A stretch of 64,000 bases of DNA from Gordonia sediminis. GTDB taxonomy: Bacteria > Actinomycetota > Actinomycetes > Mycobacteriales > Mycobacteriaceae. The stretch spans positions 62,001-126,000 of the forward strand of contig RZUM01000001.1 of the NCBI GenBank assembly GCA_004193205.1, in the 5' to 3' direction. How positions within the stretch are numbered: position 1 is the first letter of the stretch; every line of letters begins with the position of its first letter. Below are positions 1 through 11,468 of this stretch, in pieces. Made by a program: the position numbers and the translations under genes. Below the pieces are notes generated by a model, which worked only from the letters and a program-made list of their open reading frames with translations, was not told where the DNA came from and ran no database searches.

Positions 1-486
1 GTCGGACACGTCATCGGCATGGAGCCCGACCTCAACCCCGTCGACGCCGCCGATCACATCCGCATCGAGGAGCTCTACCGGCTCACCTCACCCGGTCCCG
101 ACGACTCCGACCGCGAGTTCGTCACCGCCCTCACCGACGACTACATCATCCCGGAACTCTCGGCCGTGCTGGCCGGGCCGCAACGGTTTCGCCACGCCGT
201 CGCGGCGGGGTTGATGAACGGACTGCAGCGGGTGTTCCTCGGCGACGACGACGCCGACGCCCTGCACATCCCGGACACGCGACTCAAGCACGTGATCCGC
301 CTCGCCGAACCCGCGATGGCGGGGTTCGGCCGAGCGCGGATTGCACTCCTCGGCGGTGCGCAACGTGTTTCGCGACGCGGGTATCGAGCGCGAGACGTCG
401 AGATGACCCGAATGCGTGCGGCGTACGGTGTCACCCACGAACTCGTCGACGACGCGCCGTCTCCCGTGCCGGCACCGACGCACTGA
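1..486 (+). CDS. Oxygenase MpaB / DUF2236 family protein, C-terminal part
   Basis: The reading frame is open from base 1, so the gene begins upstream; the first visible residues are V-G-H-V-I-G-M-E-P-D and about 161 codons are present. The G-H-x-x-G followed by E/D-P and a helical tail resembles the second half of DUF2236 (MpaB/rubber-oxygenase catalytic domain) proteins, a family of haem-dependent oxygenases that includes latex-clearing protein of Gordonia. The internal ATG at 19 is probably not a start, because the G-H-x-x-G motif lies partly before it. It ends 29 bp before the oppositely oriented thiG. The family call rests on the C-terminal part only; the haem-ligand region is outside the window. 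Confidence 0.55.
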   Translation, partial: VGHVIGMEPDLNPVDAADHIRIEELYRLTSPGPDDSDREFVTALTDDYIIPELSAVLAGPQRFRHAVAAGLMNGLQRVFLGDDDADALHIPDTRLKHVIRLAEPAMAGFGRARIALLGGAQRVSRRGYRARDVEMTRMRAAYGVTHELVDDAPSPVPAPTH

Positions 487-514
487 CCCACGGGCACGGC
501 GAGGGGCGGCACCA

Positions 515-1486
<972 letters not shown>

Positions 1487-1490
<4 letters not shown>

Positions 1491-2590
1491 CGGCGTACTC
1501 CTTCATTGGTCATGCCCACGTCGAGCATGGGCTCCTCGTGTCCGTCCAGCAGTGCCATCACCCGGTCGGCGGTGTATGGGGCCAGCAGAATCCCGTTGCG
1601 TCCGTGCCCGGTTGCCACCACGACGCGCTCGTCGATGCGTCGAATGACGGGAAGGCCGTCGGGAGAGCAGGGTCGCAGCCCCGCGCCGGCCTCGGCGAGT
1701 TCGTAGGTCCGCAGACCGGGCATCAGCTCGGTGGCGTCGGCGAGCAGGTCGAGCACCCCACCCACCTCGGGGGCTGTACTCGTCACCGAATACGGCTCGT
1801 ACTGTGTTGCACCGACGACGATCCCGTCCGCGCGCGGCACCAGATAGACGGCCCGACCGTGCAGACGCGCGCGGACCACGCGGGTCGGCGGCGGCACCGA
1901 CCAGTTCGTGCGCCGCAACCGCAGCACCTCCCCTTTCGCCGCATGCAGGGCCACTTCGGACACCAACGCTCGGCTGCCGAGCCCGGCCGCCACCAGCACC
2001 TCGTCCTCGGGAAGGTCGGCGAGATCGGCGACACGGCGCTCGACGATCTCGGCCCCGGCGTGGCGGACGGCGTGCTGCAGCCGATCGAGCAGACGCCGGT
2101 TGTCCACCGCTCCTTCCCCGGTGGCCAGGTATCCGCTGTGCACCCGGGAAGTCACCGCGGGTTCGAGCCGGCGGATCTCCGCGTGGTCGACCGCGCGTAG
2201 ATCGTTGTGCGCGCGGGGCTGTCGCGCCCACACGAACTCGGCCAGGCCACCCAGATGGTGCGCGTCGGCCGACGACATGGCCACGAACAGCGAATCGGTC
2301 GCGGCCATCACCGCCGGATCGCCGAGGCGCGCCACCAGGTCGGGCCAGCGACGTGCCGACGCCGTGGACAGTTCCAGCAGGGCGTCCTCACCGGGATGGC
2401 CTTCGCCGAGCGAGCCGAGCATCCCGGCGGCCACCCATGCCGCCCGCCCGTGGTGCCCGGCGTCGTACACGCGGACCCGGTGACCGGCGTCGGCAGCCGC
2501 CAATGCACAGGTCAGACCGATGACACCGCCACCCACGACGGCCAGCGTGCGCGCAGATGCGCGCCGATCAGGATCATTCACCGATGACAT
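1487..2590 (-). CDS. thiO: Glycine oxidase ThiO
   Basis: A FAD-dependent D-amino-acid-oxidase-type enzyme that oxidises glycine to the imine (dehydroglycine) needed by ThiG. With the start at 2590 the protein is 367 residues, the family norm. The N-terminal dinucleotide-binding motif V-V-G-G-G-V-I-G-L-T is at about residues 16-25 and the C-terminal A-T-G-H-G-R-N-G-I-L-L-A-P FAD-contact motif is present. The frame remains open for a further 168 codons upstream, but that DNA is the TPP riboswitch and the antisense of thiE; the riboswitch helix ends just before the ATG at 2590, which fixes the start. First gene of the operon thiO-thiS-thiG. Confidence 0.93.
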
Positions 2591-2592
2591 CC

Positions 2593-2682
2593 TTCCTTCG
2601 CCGGCATTACCCGGATCAGGTCCAACGGTCAGCGGGGGCTCGACCCGCACTCTCAGCCCGACGTACCCCGGGCTCCCGTGTC
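2593..2682 (-). promoter_or_regulatory. TPP riboswitch (THI box) upstream of thiO
   Basis: Read on the minus strand, the leader carries the conserved blocks of the thiamine pyrophosphate aptamer in order: a GGAGCCCGGGGT-type P1/P2 strand, GGGCTGAGAGTGCGGG, then GGACCTGATCCGGGTAATGCC, which spans the central CTGATC-GGNTAATGCC core, and GGCGAAGGAAGG running directly into the thiO ATG. The 3' helix overlaps the ribosome binding site (GGAAGG), so control is probably by blocking translation initiation rather than by a terminator. Thiamine excess should repress thiO-thiS-thiG. Confidence 0.93.
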
Positions 2683-2693
2683 TCTCGCCCCCT

Positions 2694-2710
2694 AGCCTAC
2701 CGTCGTCGTC
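2694..2710. promoter_or_regulatory. Back-to-back -10 elements for thiO and thiE
   Basis: On the plus strand TACCGT at 2698-2703 lies seven bases before the thiE GTG, the geometry of a leaderless start. On the minus strand TAGGCT occupies 2694-2699 and would start the riboswitch leader at about 2687. The two hexamers overlap by two bases, so RNA polymerase probably cannot occupy both at once. No good -35 match was seen for either. Confidence 0.5.
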
Positions 2711-3391
2711 GTGACCGGATCGCGACGCCCATCGCTCGACCGCCTTCAATCCGCTCGGCTGTACCTGTGCACCGACGCCCGACGCGAGCGTGGCGACCTG
2801 TTCGAGTTCGTCGACGCCGCCCTCGACGGGGGTGTGGACATCGTGCAGTTGCGCGACAAGGGGTCGTCGGGGGAGGCCGCGTTCGGTGTGCTCGAGGCCG
2901 GCGAGGAGCTCGAGATCCTGGCCGGGCTCCGGGAGCTCACGCAGCGCCACGGCGCGCTGCTCTCGGTCAACGACCGCGCCGACATCGCCGCGCTGTCGGG
3001 CGCGGATGTGCTCCACGTCGGTCAGGGCGATCTTCCCGCGGCGCTGGCCCGTCGCGTCGTCGGGCCCGAGGTCGTCATCGGCCTCTCCACCCACGCCGAC
3101 GACGAGCTGCGGGCGGCGATCGCCGACGACGACGTCGACTACTTCTGCGCGGGACCGTGCTGGCCGACACCGACGAAGCCGGGCCGGGCCGCGCCCGGGC
3201 TCGGGCTGGTGCGCGCCGCGGCCGCGCTCGCACCGCTGAAGCCGTGGTTCGCGATCGGCGGGATCGACGCCGACCGTCTGCCCGAGGTCACCGCTGCCGG
3301 GGCCTCCCGTGTGGTGGTGGTCCGAGCGATCACCGCCGCCGACGATGCGCGGACCGCGGCGGCTCGGCTGCGGTCCGCACTCACCGAGTGA
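2711..3391 (+). CDS. thiE: Thiamine phosphate synthase ThiE
   Basis: Couples hydroxymethylpyrimidine diphosphate with thiazole phosphate to make thiamine phosphate. The 226-residue TIM barrel shows V-Q-L-R-D-K-G near residue 44 (pyrimidine and diphosphate binding), [16 protein letters not shown], and [12 protein letters not shown], the thiazole-phosphate loop usually seen as G-P-x-F-P-T-x-T-K. GTG at 2711 is chosen because a -10 hexamer ends seven bases before it. It is divergent from thiO and lacks its own riboswitch, so in this locus only the thiazole branch appears to be TPP-regulated. Confidence 0.94.
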   Translation: MTGSRRPSLDRLQSARLYLCTDARRERGDLFEFVDAALDGGVDIVQLRDKGSSGEAAFGVLEAGEELEILAGLRELTQRHGALLSVNDRADIAALSGADVLHVGQGDLPAALARRVVGPEVVIGLSTHADDELRAAIADDDVDYFCAGPCWPTPTKPGRAAPGLGLVRAAAALAPLKPWFAIGGIDADRLPEVTAAGASRVVVVRAITAADDARTAAARLRSALTE

Positions 3392-3512
3392 CGTTCGAGG
3401 TCGCGCTACAGCTCCCTCGAGACCTCACACCAGCAGGCTTCCGCGTACACAGTCTCCGCAGCCGAGCCCCCACGCGAGGTTTTCGGGGTGGACAGACCCC
3501 GACGCAAACCGG

Positions 3513-3542
3513 TTGCCCCGGCCACCGCCACCGGTCTATGGT
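3513..3542 (+). promoter_or_regulatory. Promoter of the leader/LeuA-domain transcript
   Basis: TTGCCC at 3513-3518 and TATGGT at 3537-3542 are separated by 18 bases, a plausible housekeeping promoter. The leader-peptide ATG at 3553 lies ten bases after the -10 box, so transcription should start at or just before that codon. Confidence 0.5.
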
Positions 3543-3552
3543 GGTCGGCATC

Positions 3553-3600
3553 ATGTTGTGCACGCAGAGCCTCCTCGTAACCCGCCGCAGCGGGGTCTGA
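3553..3600 (+). CDS. Putative leucine-type leader peptide
   Basis: A 15-codon frame reads M-L-C-T-Q-S-L-L-V-T-R-R-S-G-V and stops at 3598-3600. It is rich in branched-chain residues, with consecutive Leu codons at 3571-3576 followed by Val. An in-frame ATG at 3538 would add M-V-V-G-I, but it lies inside the predicted -10 box, so the shorter, leaderless reading is preferred. Its last codons form one strand of the attenuator described in the next entry. It precedes a gene for a LeuA regulatory domain, consistent with control by leucyl-tRNA supply. Confidence 0.55.
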   Translation: MLCTQSLLVTRRSGV

Positions 3601-3640
3601 TTCGACCGACCCCCCGCTGCGGGGTCGTTGCGTTGTCTGC
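3587..3640 (+). terminator. Attenuator: alternative hairpins with intrinsic terminator
   Basis: Three segments can pair in two exclusive ways. Segment 2 (3587-3597, GCAGCGGGGTC, inside the leader reading frame) pairs with segment 3 (3608-3620) to form an antiterminator with a two-base bulge. Segment 3 can instead use CGACCCC (3607-3613) to pair with segment 4, GGGGTCG (3621-3627), a perfect seven-base stem followed by a moderately T-rich stretch to 3640. A ribosome stalled on the Leu codons would leave segment 2 free; one reaching the stop codon would cover it and permit termination. Confidence 0.55.
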
Positions 3641-3680
3641 TCGTCGGTCATCTTTCCTTCGACCGAAACGAAGACGCACG

Positions 3681-4166
3681 ATGCACAGCCTTCATCTCTC
3701 GCCCCGATCCTGTTCGTATGACACGCCCCGGGATCCGTTCGCTGCTCGCTTCGGGCGCGCACTTCCCCCGGGCCTGCGCGAGGAGGCATCCGGTATGAGC
3801 TGGCAGGGATTCACCGACAAATACACCCCCAGCGGCACCATCCGACTCGGTTCGTGGTCGGTGGAGCCCGACCGCGAGGACATGGTCACGTGCCGCGCGA
3901 CCATTGCCTATGCCGATCGGATCATGTCGCTGCAGGCACGGGCGACCGGCCCGATCGGCGCGATGACGTCGATGCTGCACGACATCGGCGCACCGGTGCA
4001 GATCGTCAGCCTGCATCAACGCGAGGTCGACGGTGCGATCACGATGTTCCTCTTGTGCGAAGACCACCATCATCAATGTTGGGCGCTCGGGAACGGCGAC
4101 ACCCCGGCAGAGGCCGCGGTCAACGCCCTGGTCGCCGGAGCCAATCGGCTGCTGGACGCGCGGTGA
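3681..4166 (+). CDS. Stand-alone LeuA allosteric (dimerisation) domain protein
   Basis: A 161-residue protein whose body (from about residue 38) resembles the C-terminal regulatory domain of 2-isopropylmalate synthase, the domain that binds leucine in the full-length enzyme: alternating strands, A-T-G-P-I-G-A-M-T-S-M-L-H-D-I-G near residue 93, and the end A-E-A-A-V-N-A-L-V-A-G-A-N-R-L-L. No catalytic TIM-barrel domain is present. The start at 3681 keeps the D-P-F-A-A-R-F-G-R segment, which I think is conserved in such proteins; an ATG at 3795 with AGGAGG eight bases upstream is a strong alternative giving 123 residues. It lies downstream of a leucine-type leader and attenuator. Whether it modulates LeuA or acts alone is unknown. 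Confidence 0.7.
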   Translation: MHSLHLSPRSCSYDTPRDPFAARFGRALPPGLREEASGMSWQGFTDKYTPSGTIRLGSWSVEPDREDMVTCRATIAYADRIMSLQARATGPIGAMTSMLHDIGAPVQIVSLHQREVDGAITMFLLCEDHHHQCWALGNGDTPAEAAVNALVAGANRLLDAR

Positions 4167-4174
4167 TCTGTCGG

Positions 4175-4657
4175 TCAGCGCTGCAGATCGAGCACGGTGA
4201 TCCGGTCGCGAAGACTCGGCCAGGCGTCGGCGAACCCGGGATGCAGCGGCAGGGTGGACACCTCGGTCTCCCGAACCCAGCGGAGTTCGGCCGACTCGAA
4301 GTTCGCCACGGTGTTGACGGGCTCATCGGTTTCCGCGATCACAGTCGTGTACGTCCACCCCGACGCCCCTCGATGGGTCACCAGCGCAGCGACGATCCGC
4401 AGCTCGTGACCGCCGATCCCGGCCTCCTCGTCGGCCTCACGGATCGCGGTGTCGATGGCGCTCTCGTGCGAATCGCGGGCCCCGCCCGGCAGTCCCCATG
4501 TACCGCCCTGATGTGACCACACGGCCCGGTGCTGGAGCAGGATCGCGGTCGAATCATCCGGCATCGGCGCACGCAGCAGCAGTCCGGCTGCGCCGTGCCG
4601 TCCCCAATAGCGTGAACCGTCGGGGTCGATTACCCAGCCGTCACCATCTCCGCGCAC
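4175..4657 (-). CDS. mutT3: NUDIX hydrolase MutT3-type
   Basis: The Nudix box fits the consensus exactly: G-A-R-D-S-H-E, seven residues, then R-E-A-D-E-E-A-G-I, which binds the metal and carries out diphosphate hydrolysis. It is the positional and sequence counterpart of M. tuberculosis Rv0413 (MutT3), proposed to sanitise oxidised guanine nucleotides. GTG at 4657 is chosen because AGGAGG sits about five bases upstream and the M. tuberculosis protein has the same V-R-G-D-G-D-G-W segment near its N terminus; an earlier in-frame start at 4927 would add 90 residues without family support. Convergent with the LeuA-domain gene and divergent from glnX. Confidence 0.85.
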   Translation of the reverse strand: MRGDGDGWVIDPDGSRYWGRHGAAGLLLRAPMPDDSTAILLQHRAVWSHQGGTWGLPGGARDSHESAIDTAIREADEEAGIGGHELRIVAALVTHRGASGWTYTTVIAETDEPVNTVANFESAELRWVRETEVSTLPLHPGFADAWPSLRDRITVLDLQR

Positions 4658-4801
4658 TCTGCCTCCTGGCGTTGGTTCCCCCGGACTCCCCTGGTCACAT
4701 CCACCGTATGTGACGTGCGCAACCCTGGCCAGGGGAGAACGCCGCAACCGCGGGTGCTCCGACACGGCACCGGAAGCCGAGCCCGTGTCACAGGTGAGGA
4801 C

Positions 4802-4949
4802 TAGGGTTGACATAGGTGAAACAAGCGAGAGGTGTGACACGACAGACAGGGTGGAGGCAGTGACCCAGACGCCGGTGATCGCCGGCACCGTCCATGACCG
4901 TCCGAGGGGAAGTGACGCCGACACCATGGAGAATCCGGGAAGGTCATAG
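4802..4949 (+). promoter_or_regulatory. Leader of glnX with two possible short upstream frames
   Basis: TAGGGT at 4802-4807 lies eight bases before GTG at 4816, which opens a 15-codon frame (V-K-Q-A-R-G-V-T-R-Q-T-G-W-R-Q) ending at 4863. A second frame begins at GTG 4860, overlapping that stop as GTGA, and runs 29 codons to a stop at 4947-4949, two bases before the glnX GTG. The chain of overlaps suggests translational coupling, and three of fifteen residues of the first frame are Gln. No Shine-Dalgarno of proper spacing precedes the second frame, so this is tentative. Confidence 0.25.
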
Positions 4950-4951
4950 AG

Positions 4952-6397
4952 GTGACCGGCGACGTATCGCCCATGCGGACCGCGCTGACCCGCGCGGGCC
5001 GTACCATTCGCCCTAGCCCGTCGGCGCCGCCCATCCGACAGGTTCTGTCGGAGCGCCGGGATGTCATCACGGCCACTCGCGAACGTGCCCAGTCACCGTT
5101 GTCGACGCTGCGTCATTACGCGGTGACCAGCCCCGGCAAACTCATCCTGATTCTCATCGTCCTGGTCGGCGCGTTCGTCGCGACGGGACTGTACGCGTCG
5201 ACGACTCTGGAGAAGCGCACCCAGACGCTGCAGGAGATGATCAACCGCACCGAGCCGCTCGCCGAGGCCTCGCAGGTGCTCTACAGTTCGCTGTCCATCG
5301 CCGACGCCGCCGCGAACTCGGCGTTCATCTCCGGCGGTTTGGAATCCCCCGCGCTCCGCGTCCGGTACTCGGATGCCCTGGCGACGGCCGCGACGGCGTT
5401 CATCACCGCAGCCGGCGCACCCGAGGACAGCTCGGCCATCCCGTCGCCCGCCGCGCAGCGCGAAATCGACCGCGATCTGCAGACCCTCGCAACCAGCATC
5501 CCGGTCTACAGCGGCCTCATCGAGACCGCCCGTACCAACAACCGGCTGGGCAATCCGATCGGGTCGGCGTATCTCGGTGAGGCATCGGCACTCATGCAGG
5601 ACACGATCCTGCCCGCCGCCGAGAACCTCTACAGCCGACGCTCGATGGCCATCGCGGACCCGCAGAGCGCGCTGACCGTGCCTCCGTGGGGTGTCTACCT
5701 GTCGCTGTTCTCCGTCATCGTCGGCTTGGTGTTGACCAGCCGCTACCTCGCACGGCGCACCCGGCGCCGCTTCAACATCGGGGTGCTCGCGGCGCTCGTC
5801 GCCACCGTCGGGGGGACCGCGTGGCTGCTCGCTTCCGGGCTGATGTCGGTGGCGGCGACCAGCAACGCGCGTACCGAGGGTGCCGACCCGCTCCATGAGC
5901 TGACGACGGCACGTATCCTCACCCAGCAGGCCCGGTCGGCGGAGACCCTGTCACTGGCGCGCCGCGAGGATCAAACCGCGCTGGATCAATCGTTCATGGA
6001 CACGACCGCACAGATCCAGGCAACCCTCGACCGGGTCAAGGCGAACGCCTCCGATACCGGCTCGGTCACCAACGCCCAGCTGTACAACGCCACCTATGTC
6101 CTCAACCACTGGAAGCAGCGCGACGCGCAGGTACGGAACCTGATGCAGTCGGGCAACTTCACCGCGGCACGGGTGTTGACCGTCGGTGACGGCAAGGACT
6201 CCACCGCGCAGTCCTACGAGGACCTCGACCGGGCCTTCACCGACATCATCACCACCACCCGCAATTCTTTCCGCGACGACATCAACACCGCTCAACGTGT
6301 GCTCGGCTACACCGGGACCGGCATCCTCATCCTCACCCTGTTCGGCGGGGTGGCGGTGGTGTTGGGTCTGATACCCCGGATCCGGGAGTACCGATGA
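4952..6397 (+). CDS. glnX: GlnX-type membrane signalling protein
   Basis: A 481-residue integral membrane protein with four hydrophobic segments: near residue 50 (L-I-L-I-L-I-V-L-V-G-A-F), two in the middle (W-G-V-Y-L-S-L-F-S-V-I-V-G-L and I-G-V-L-A-A-L-V-A-T-V-G-G), and one at the C terminus (T-G-I-L-I-L-T-L-F-G-G). Two extracytoplasmic helical domains lie between them. Position and architecture match GlnX of the glnX-glnH-pknG system, where it is thought to pass the GlnH ligand signal across the membrane to PknG. It overlaps glnH by four bases (ATGA). GTG 4952 has GGGAAGG about nine bases upstream; ATG 4973 is an alternative. Confidence 0.85.
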   Translation: MTGDVSPMRTALTRAGRTIRPSPSAPPIRQVLSERRDVITATRERAQSPLSTLRHYAVTSPGKLILILIVLVGAFVATGLYASTTLEKRTQTLQEMINRTEPLAEASQVLYSSLSIADAAANSAFISGGLESPALRVRYSDALATAATAFITAAGAPEDSSAIPSPAAQREIDRDLQTLATSIPVYSGLIETARTNNRLGNPIGSAYLGEASALMQDTILPAAENLYSRRSMAIADPQSALTVPPWGVYLSLFSVIVGLVLTSRYLARRTRRRFNIGVLAALVATVGGTAWLLASGLMSVAATSNARTEGADPLHELTTARILTQQARSAETLSLARREDQTALDQSFMDTTAQIQATLDRVKANASDTGSVTNAQLYNATYVLNHWKQRDAQVRNLMQSGNFTAARVLTVGDGKDSTAQSYEDLDRAFTDIITTTRNSFRDDINTAQRVLGYTGTGILILTLFGGVAVVLGLIPRIREYR

Positions 6398-7419
6398 GTC
6401 GACTCTTCAGCGCCGCCGCCCCACACGATCGGTTCGCACGGGGGCGACGCCTCGTGCGGGCGGTCCTGTCCGGTCTGGTCGTCTGCGCGGCCTGCGCCGC
6501 CTGCGTGCAGTTCCCGGCCCCCGAGTCGCCCGCGCCGGTGGCGTTCGCGGTTCGGCCGACCCCCACCGGCGCCGAGACCGACGTCCCGCGCGAACCGGCG
6601 CCGAGCACCGACTCGTGCAACGCGACGGTGAGTCTGCGACCGGGACCCATGCCGGAGCCGGCTCAGATGCCGCAGGGTTCGACCATGGCCGGCATCCTCG
6701 GGCACGGTCGGCTGATCGTCGGACTCGACATCGGCAGCAATCTGTTCAGCTTCCGCGATCCCATGACCGGTGATGTCCAAGGGTTCGACGTGGACATCGC
6801 CGGTGCGATCGCGCAGGCCATCTTCGACAGCCCAACCTCCGTCGAGTATCGCGTCCTCAGCTCGGCCGAACGCACAGCGGCACTCAAGGACCACACCGTC
6901 GACGTGGTGGTCAAGACGATGAGCATCACCTGCGACAGACTCCGGGACGTGTCCTTTTCGAGTCCTTATTTCGTTGCCTCCCAGCGCATACTGGCCACCC
7001 GCGATTCCGGTATCACCGGAGTCGCGGACCTGGCCGGCAAACGGGTGTGCGCGGCGCGCGGCGCCACGTCGATCGGCCGACTTCAGCAGCTGCAACCTCG
7101 TGCCAGAATGGTGTCTACCATCACCTGGGCCGATTGTCTGGTGATGCTGCAGCAGAAGCAGGTCGAGGCGGTGAGCACCGACGACGCCATCCTCGCCGGT
7201 CTGGCCGAGCAGGATCCCTGGGTGGAGTTGGTCGGCCCACGTCTCAGCGACGAGTACTACGGGGTGGGGATACCCAAGGGGGAGGACGACATGGTGCGCT
7301 TCGTCAACGGCGTCCTGGATCAGTTCCGGGTCAGCGGCGCGTGGCAGCGGAGCTACGACCGCTGGCTGTCGATCCTGGGTCCGACCAACGGACCACCACT
7401 ACCCGTGTACCGCGACTGA
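6394..7419 (+). CDS. glnH: GlnH lipoprotein, amino-acid-binding sensor
   Basis: A periplasmic-binding-protein-fold lipoprotein of 341 residues. The N-terminal signal (V-R-A-V-L-S-G-L-V-V-C-A-A-C-A-A-C) ends in a lipobox with a Cys near residue 37. The SBP type 3 core starts about residue 100 (G-R-L-I-V-G-L-D), with G-F-D-V-D-I-A-G-A-I-A and S-F-S-S-P-Y-F-V-A. Orthologues bind aspartate or glutamate/glutamine-type ligands and signal to PknG rather than serving a transporter; no ABC permease or ATPase lies next to it here, which supports the sensor role. Start overlaps the glnX stop. Confidence 0.88.
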   Translation: MSRLFSAAAPHDRFARGRRLVRAVLSGLVVCAACAACVQFPAPESPAPVAFAVRPTPTGAETDVPREPAPSTDSCNATVSLRPGPMPEPAQMPQGSTMAGILGHGRLIVGLDIGSNLFSFRDPMTGDVQGFDVDIAGAIAQAIFDSPTSVEYRVLSSAERTAALKDHTVDVVVKTMSITCDRLRDVSFSSPYFVASQRILATRDSGITGVADLAGKRVCAARGATSIGRLQQLQPRARMVSTITWADCLVMLQQKQVEAVSTDDAILAGLAEQDPWVELVGPRLSDEYYGVGIPKGEDDMVRFVNGVLDQFRVSGAWQRSYDRWLSILGPTNGPPLPVYRD

Positions 7420-10086
<2,667 letters not shown>

Positions 10087-10171
10087 GGGTGCGTGTGTCC
10101 TAAATTTATATTGAATCCCAATGGGCGCGTCGCGACCAAACCGTCTCCCGCCCCCTGAGCTGCGAGCGAAG

Positions 10172-10200
10172 CGAGCCACGAAGGGGCCCTTCGTGGCTCG
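10172..10200. terminator. Palindromic terminator between pknG and ackA
   Basis: CGAGCCACGAAGG and CCTTCGTGGCTCG are exact reverse complements separated by GGC, giving a 13-base stem in the 167-bp gap between these convergent genes. It is placed to stop transcription from both sides. There is no T tract, so it would act as a GC-stem terminator of the actinobacterial kind. Direct repeats containing GCACCTCCGG follow it at about 10206-10252. Confidence 0.6.
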
Positions 10201-10253
10201 TCGCTAGCGCTCCTCGCACCTCCGGGATCGAAAGGCGAGCTCGCACCTCCGGC

Positions 10254-11468
10254 CTATGACCCGGCGACGACCGCCGCGGATTGGCGGGCGATGGCGAGTT
10301 CCTCGTTGGTGGGGACGACGAGGACATCGATCGTGGCATCGTCGGTCGAGATCCGGCGGGCATGCTTGGCACGGATCTCGTTGCGCTGCTGGTCGATCCG
10401 AATGCCGTAGGTCTCCAGGCCGGCCAGCGCGTCGGCGCGCACCGACACCGCGTTCTCACCGACGCCGGCGGTGAAGGTGATGGCATCGACACGGCCCAGC
10501 TCGATCATGTACGCACCGAGGTAACGTCGCAGCCGATGGATGTAGACGTCGTAGGCCTTGCGGGCACTCGCGTCGCCGGCGGCCATCTTCTCGGTGATGG
10601 CCCGGAAGTCGTTCTCGCCACACAGTCCCTTGAGGCCGGACTGCTTGTTCAACAGCGTGTCGATCTGGTCCACGCTGAGGTGGGCGACCCGGTTGAGGTG
10701 CAGCACGATACCCGGATCGATGTCGCCGCTGCGGGTGCCCATCACCAGTCCTTCGAGCGGGGTCATCCCCATCGTCGTGTCGACGGGCTGCCCGCCCGCG
10801 ATCGCCGACGCCGACGCCCCGTTGCCGAGGTGCAGCACGATCTGGTTGATCTCCGCGAGGTCGCGCCCGAGGAAGACCGCCGCCTGTTCGGACACGTACT
10901 GATGGCTGGTGCCGTGAAAACCGTAGCGGCGGATGGCGTGCAGGTCGGCCACACCACGATCGATCGCATAGGTCGCTGCGGAATCGGGCAGGCCGTGGAA
11001 GAAGGCGGTATCGAACACCGCGACGGACGGCACCTCCGGCAGCAATTCCCGGGCTGCCTCGATGCCTACCAGATTGGCCGGATTGTGCAGCGGCGCAAGG
11101 GTGGAGATGCGGTCGATCTCGCTGATGACCTCCGCCGTGATGCGCGTGGGGTGAAAGAAGGTGCGCCCGCCGTGCACCACACGATGTCCAACGGCGGTGA
11201 GTCCGGCGGCGGCCAGATCGATGCCGCCCTCGGCGAACAGACCCATCATGTGCTCGACGGCGGCGAGATGATCGGGCATCGCACGGGTCTCGACGACCTC
11301 GTTGCCGCCCTGTTTGTGGGTGATCGACGAGTCGTGGTCGCCGATCCGTTCGGCGATGCCCTCGGCGCTGACCTCCTCGGTCTCCGGGTGCACCAGTTGA
11401 TATTTCAGCGAGGACGATCCCGCGTTGAGGACGAGGACCGCACCGCCGGCCGACGACGACACGCTCAT
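10254..11468 (-). CDS. ackA: Acetate kinase
   Basis: Interconverts acetyl phosphate plus ADP with acetate plus ATP. The 404 residues carry the ASKHA signatures: L-V-L-N-A-G-S-S-S-L-K-Y at the N terminus, H-R-V-V-H-G-G, V-F-D-T-A-F-F-H, H-L-G-N-G-A-S and the late G-V-G-E-N-A-V-S. It follows pta with a four-base overlap (ATGA), so both enzymes of the acetate pathway are made from one transcript. Convergent with pknG. Confidence 0.97.
   Translation of the reverse strand: MSVSSSAGGAVLVLNAGSSSLKYQLVHPETEEVSAEGIAERIGDHDSSITHKQGGNEVVETRAMPDHLAAVEHMMGLFAEGGIDLAAAGLTAVGHRVVHGGRTFFHPTRITAEVISEIDRISTLAPLHNPANLVGIEAARELLPEVPSVAVFDTAFFHGLPDSAATYAIDRGVADLHAIRRYGFHGTSHQYVSEQAAVFLGRDLAEINQIVLHLGNGASASAIAGGQPVDTTMGMTPLEGLVMGTRSGDIDPGIVLHLNRVAHLSVDQIDTLLNKQSGLKGLCGENDFRAITEKMAAGDASARKAYDVYIHRLRRYLGAYMIELGRVDAITFTAGVGENAVSVRADALAGLETYGIRIDQQRNEIRAKHARRISTDDATIDVLVVPTNEELAIARQSAAVVAGS

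Noticed and set aside
2591-3094. N-terminal extension of thiO by 168 codons
   Set aside because: The DNA is occupied by the TPP riboswitch and by thiE on the other strand; family length and the FAD motif position fit the start at 2590.
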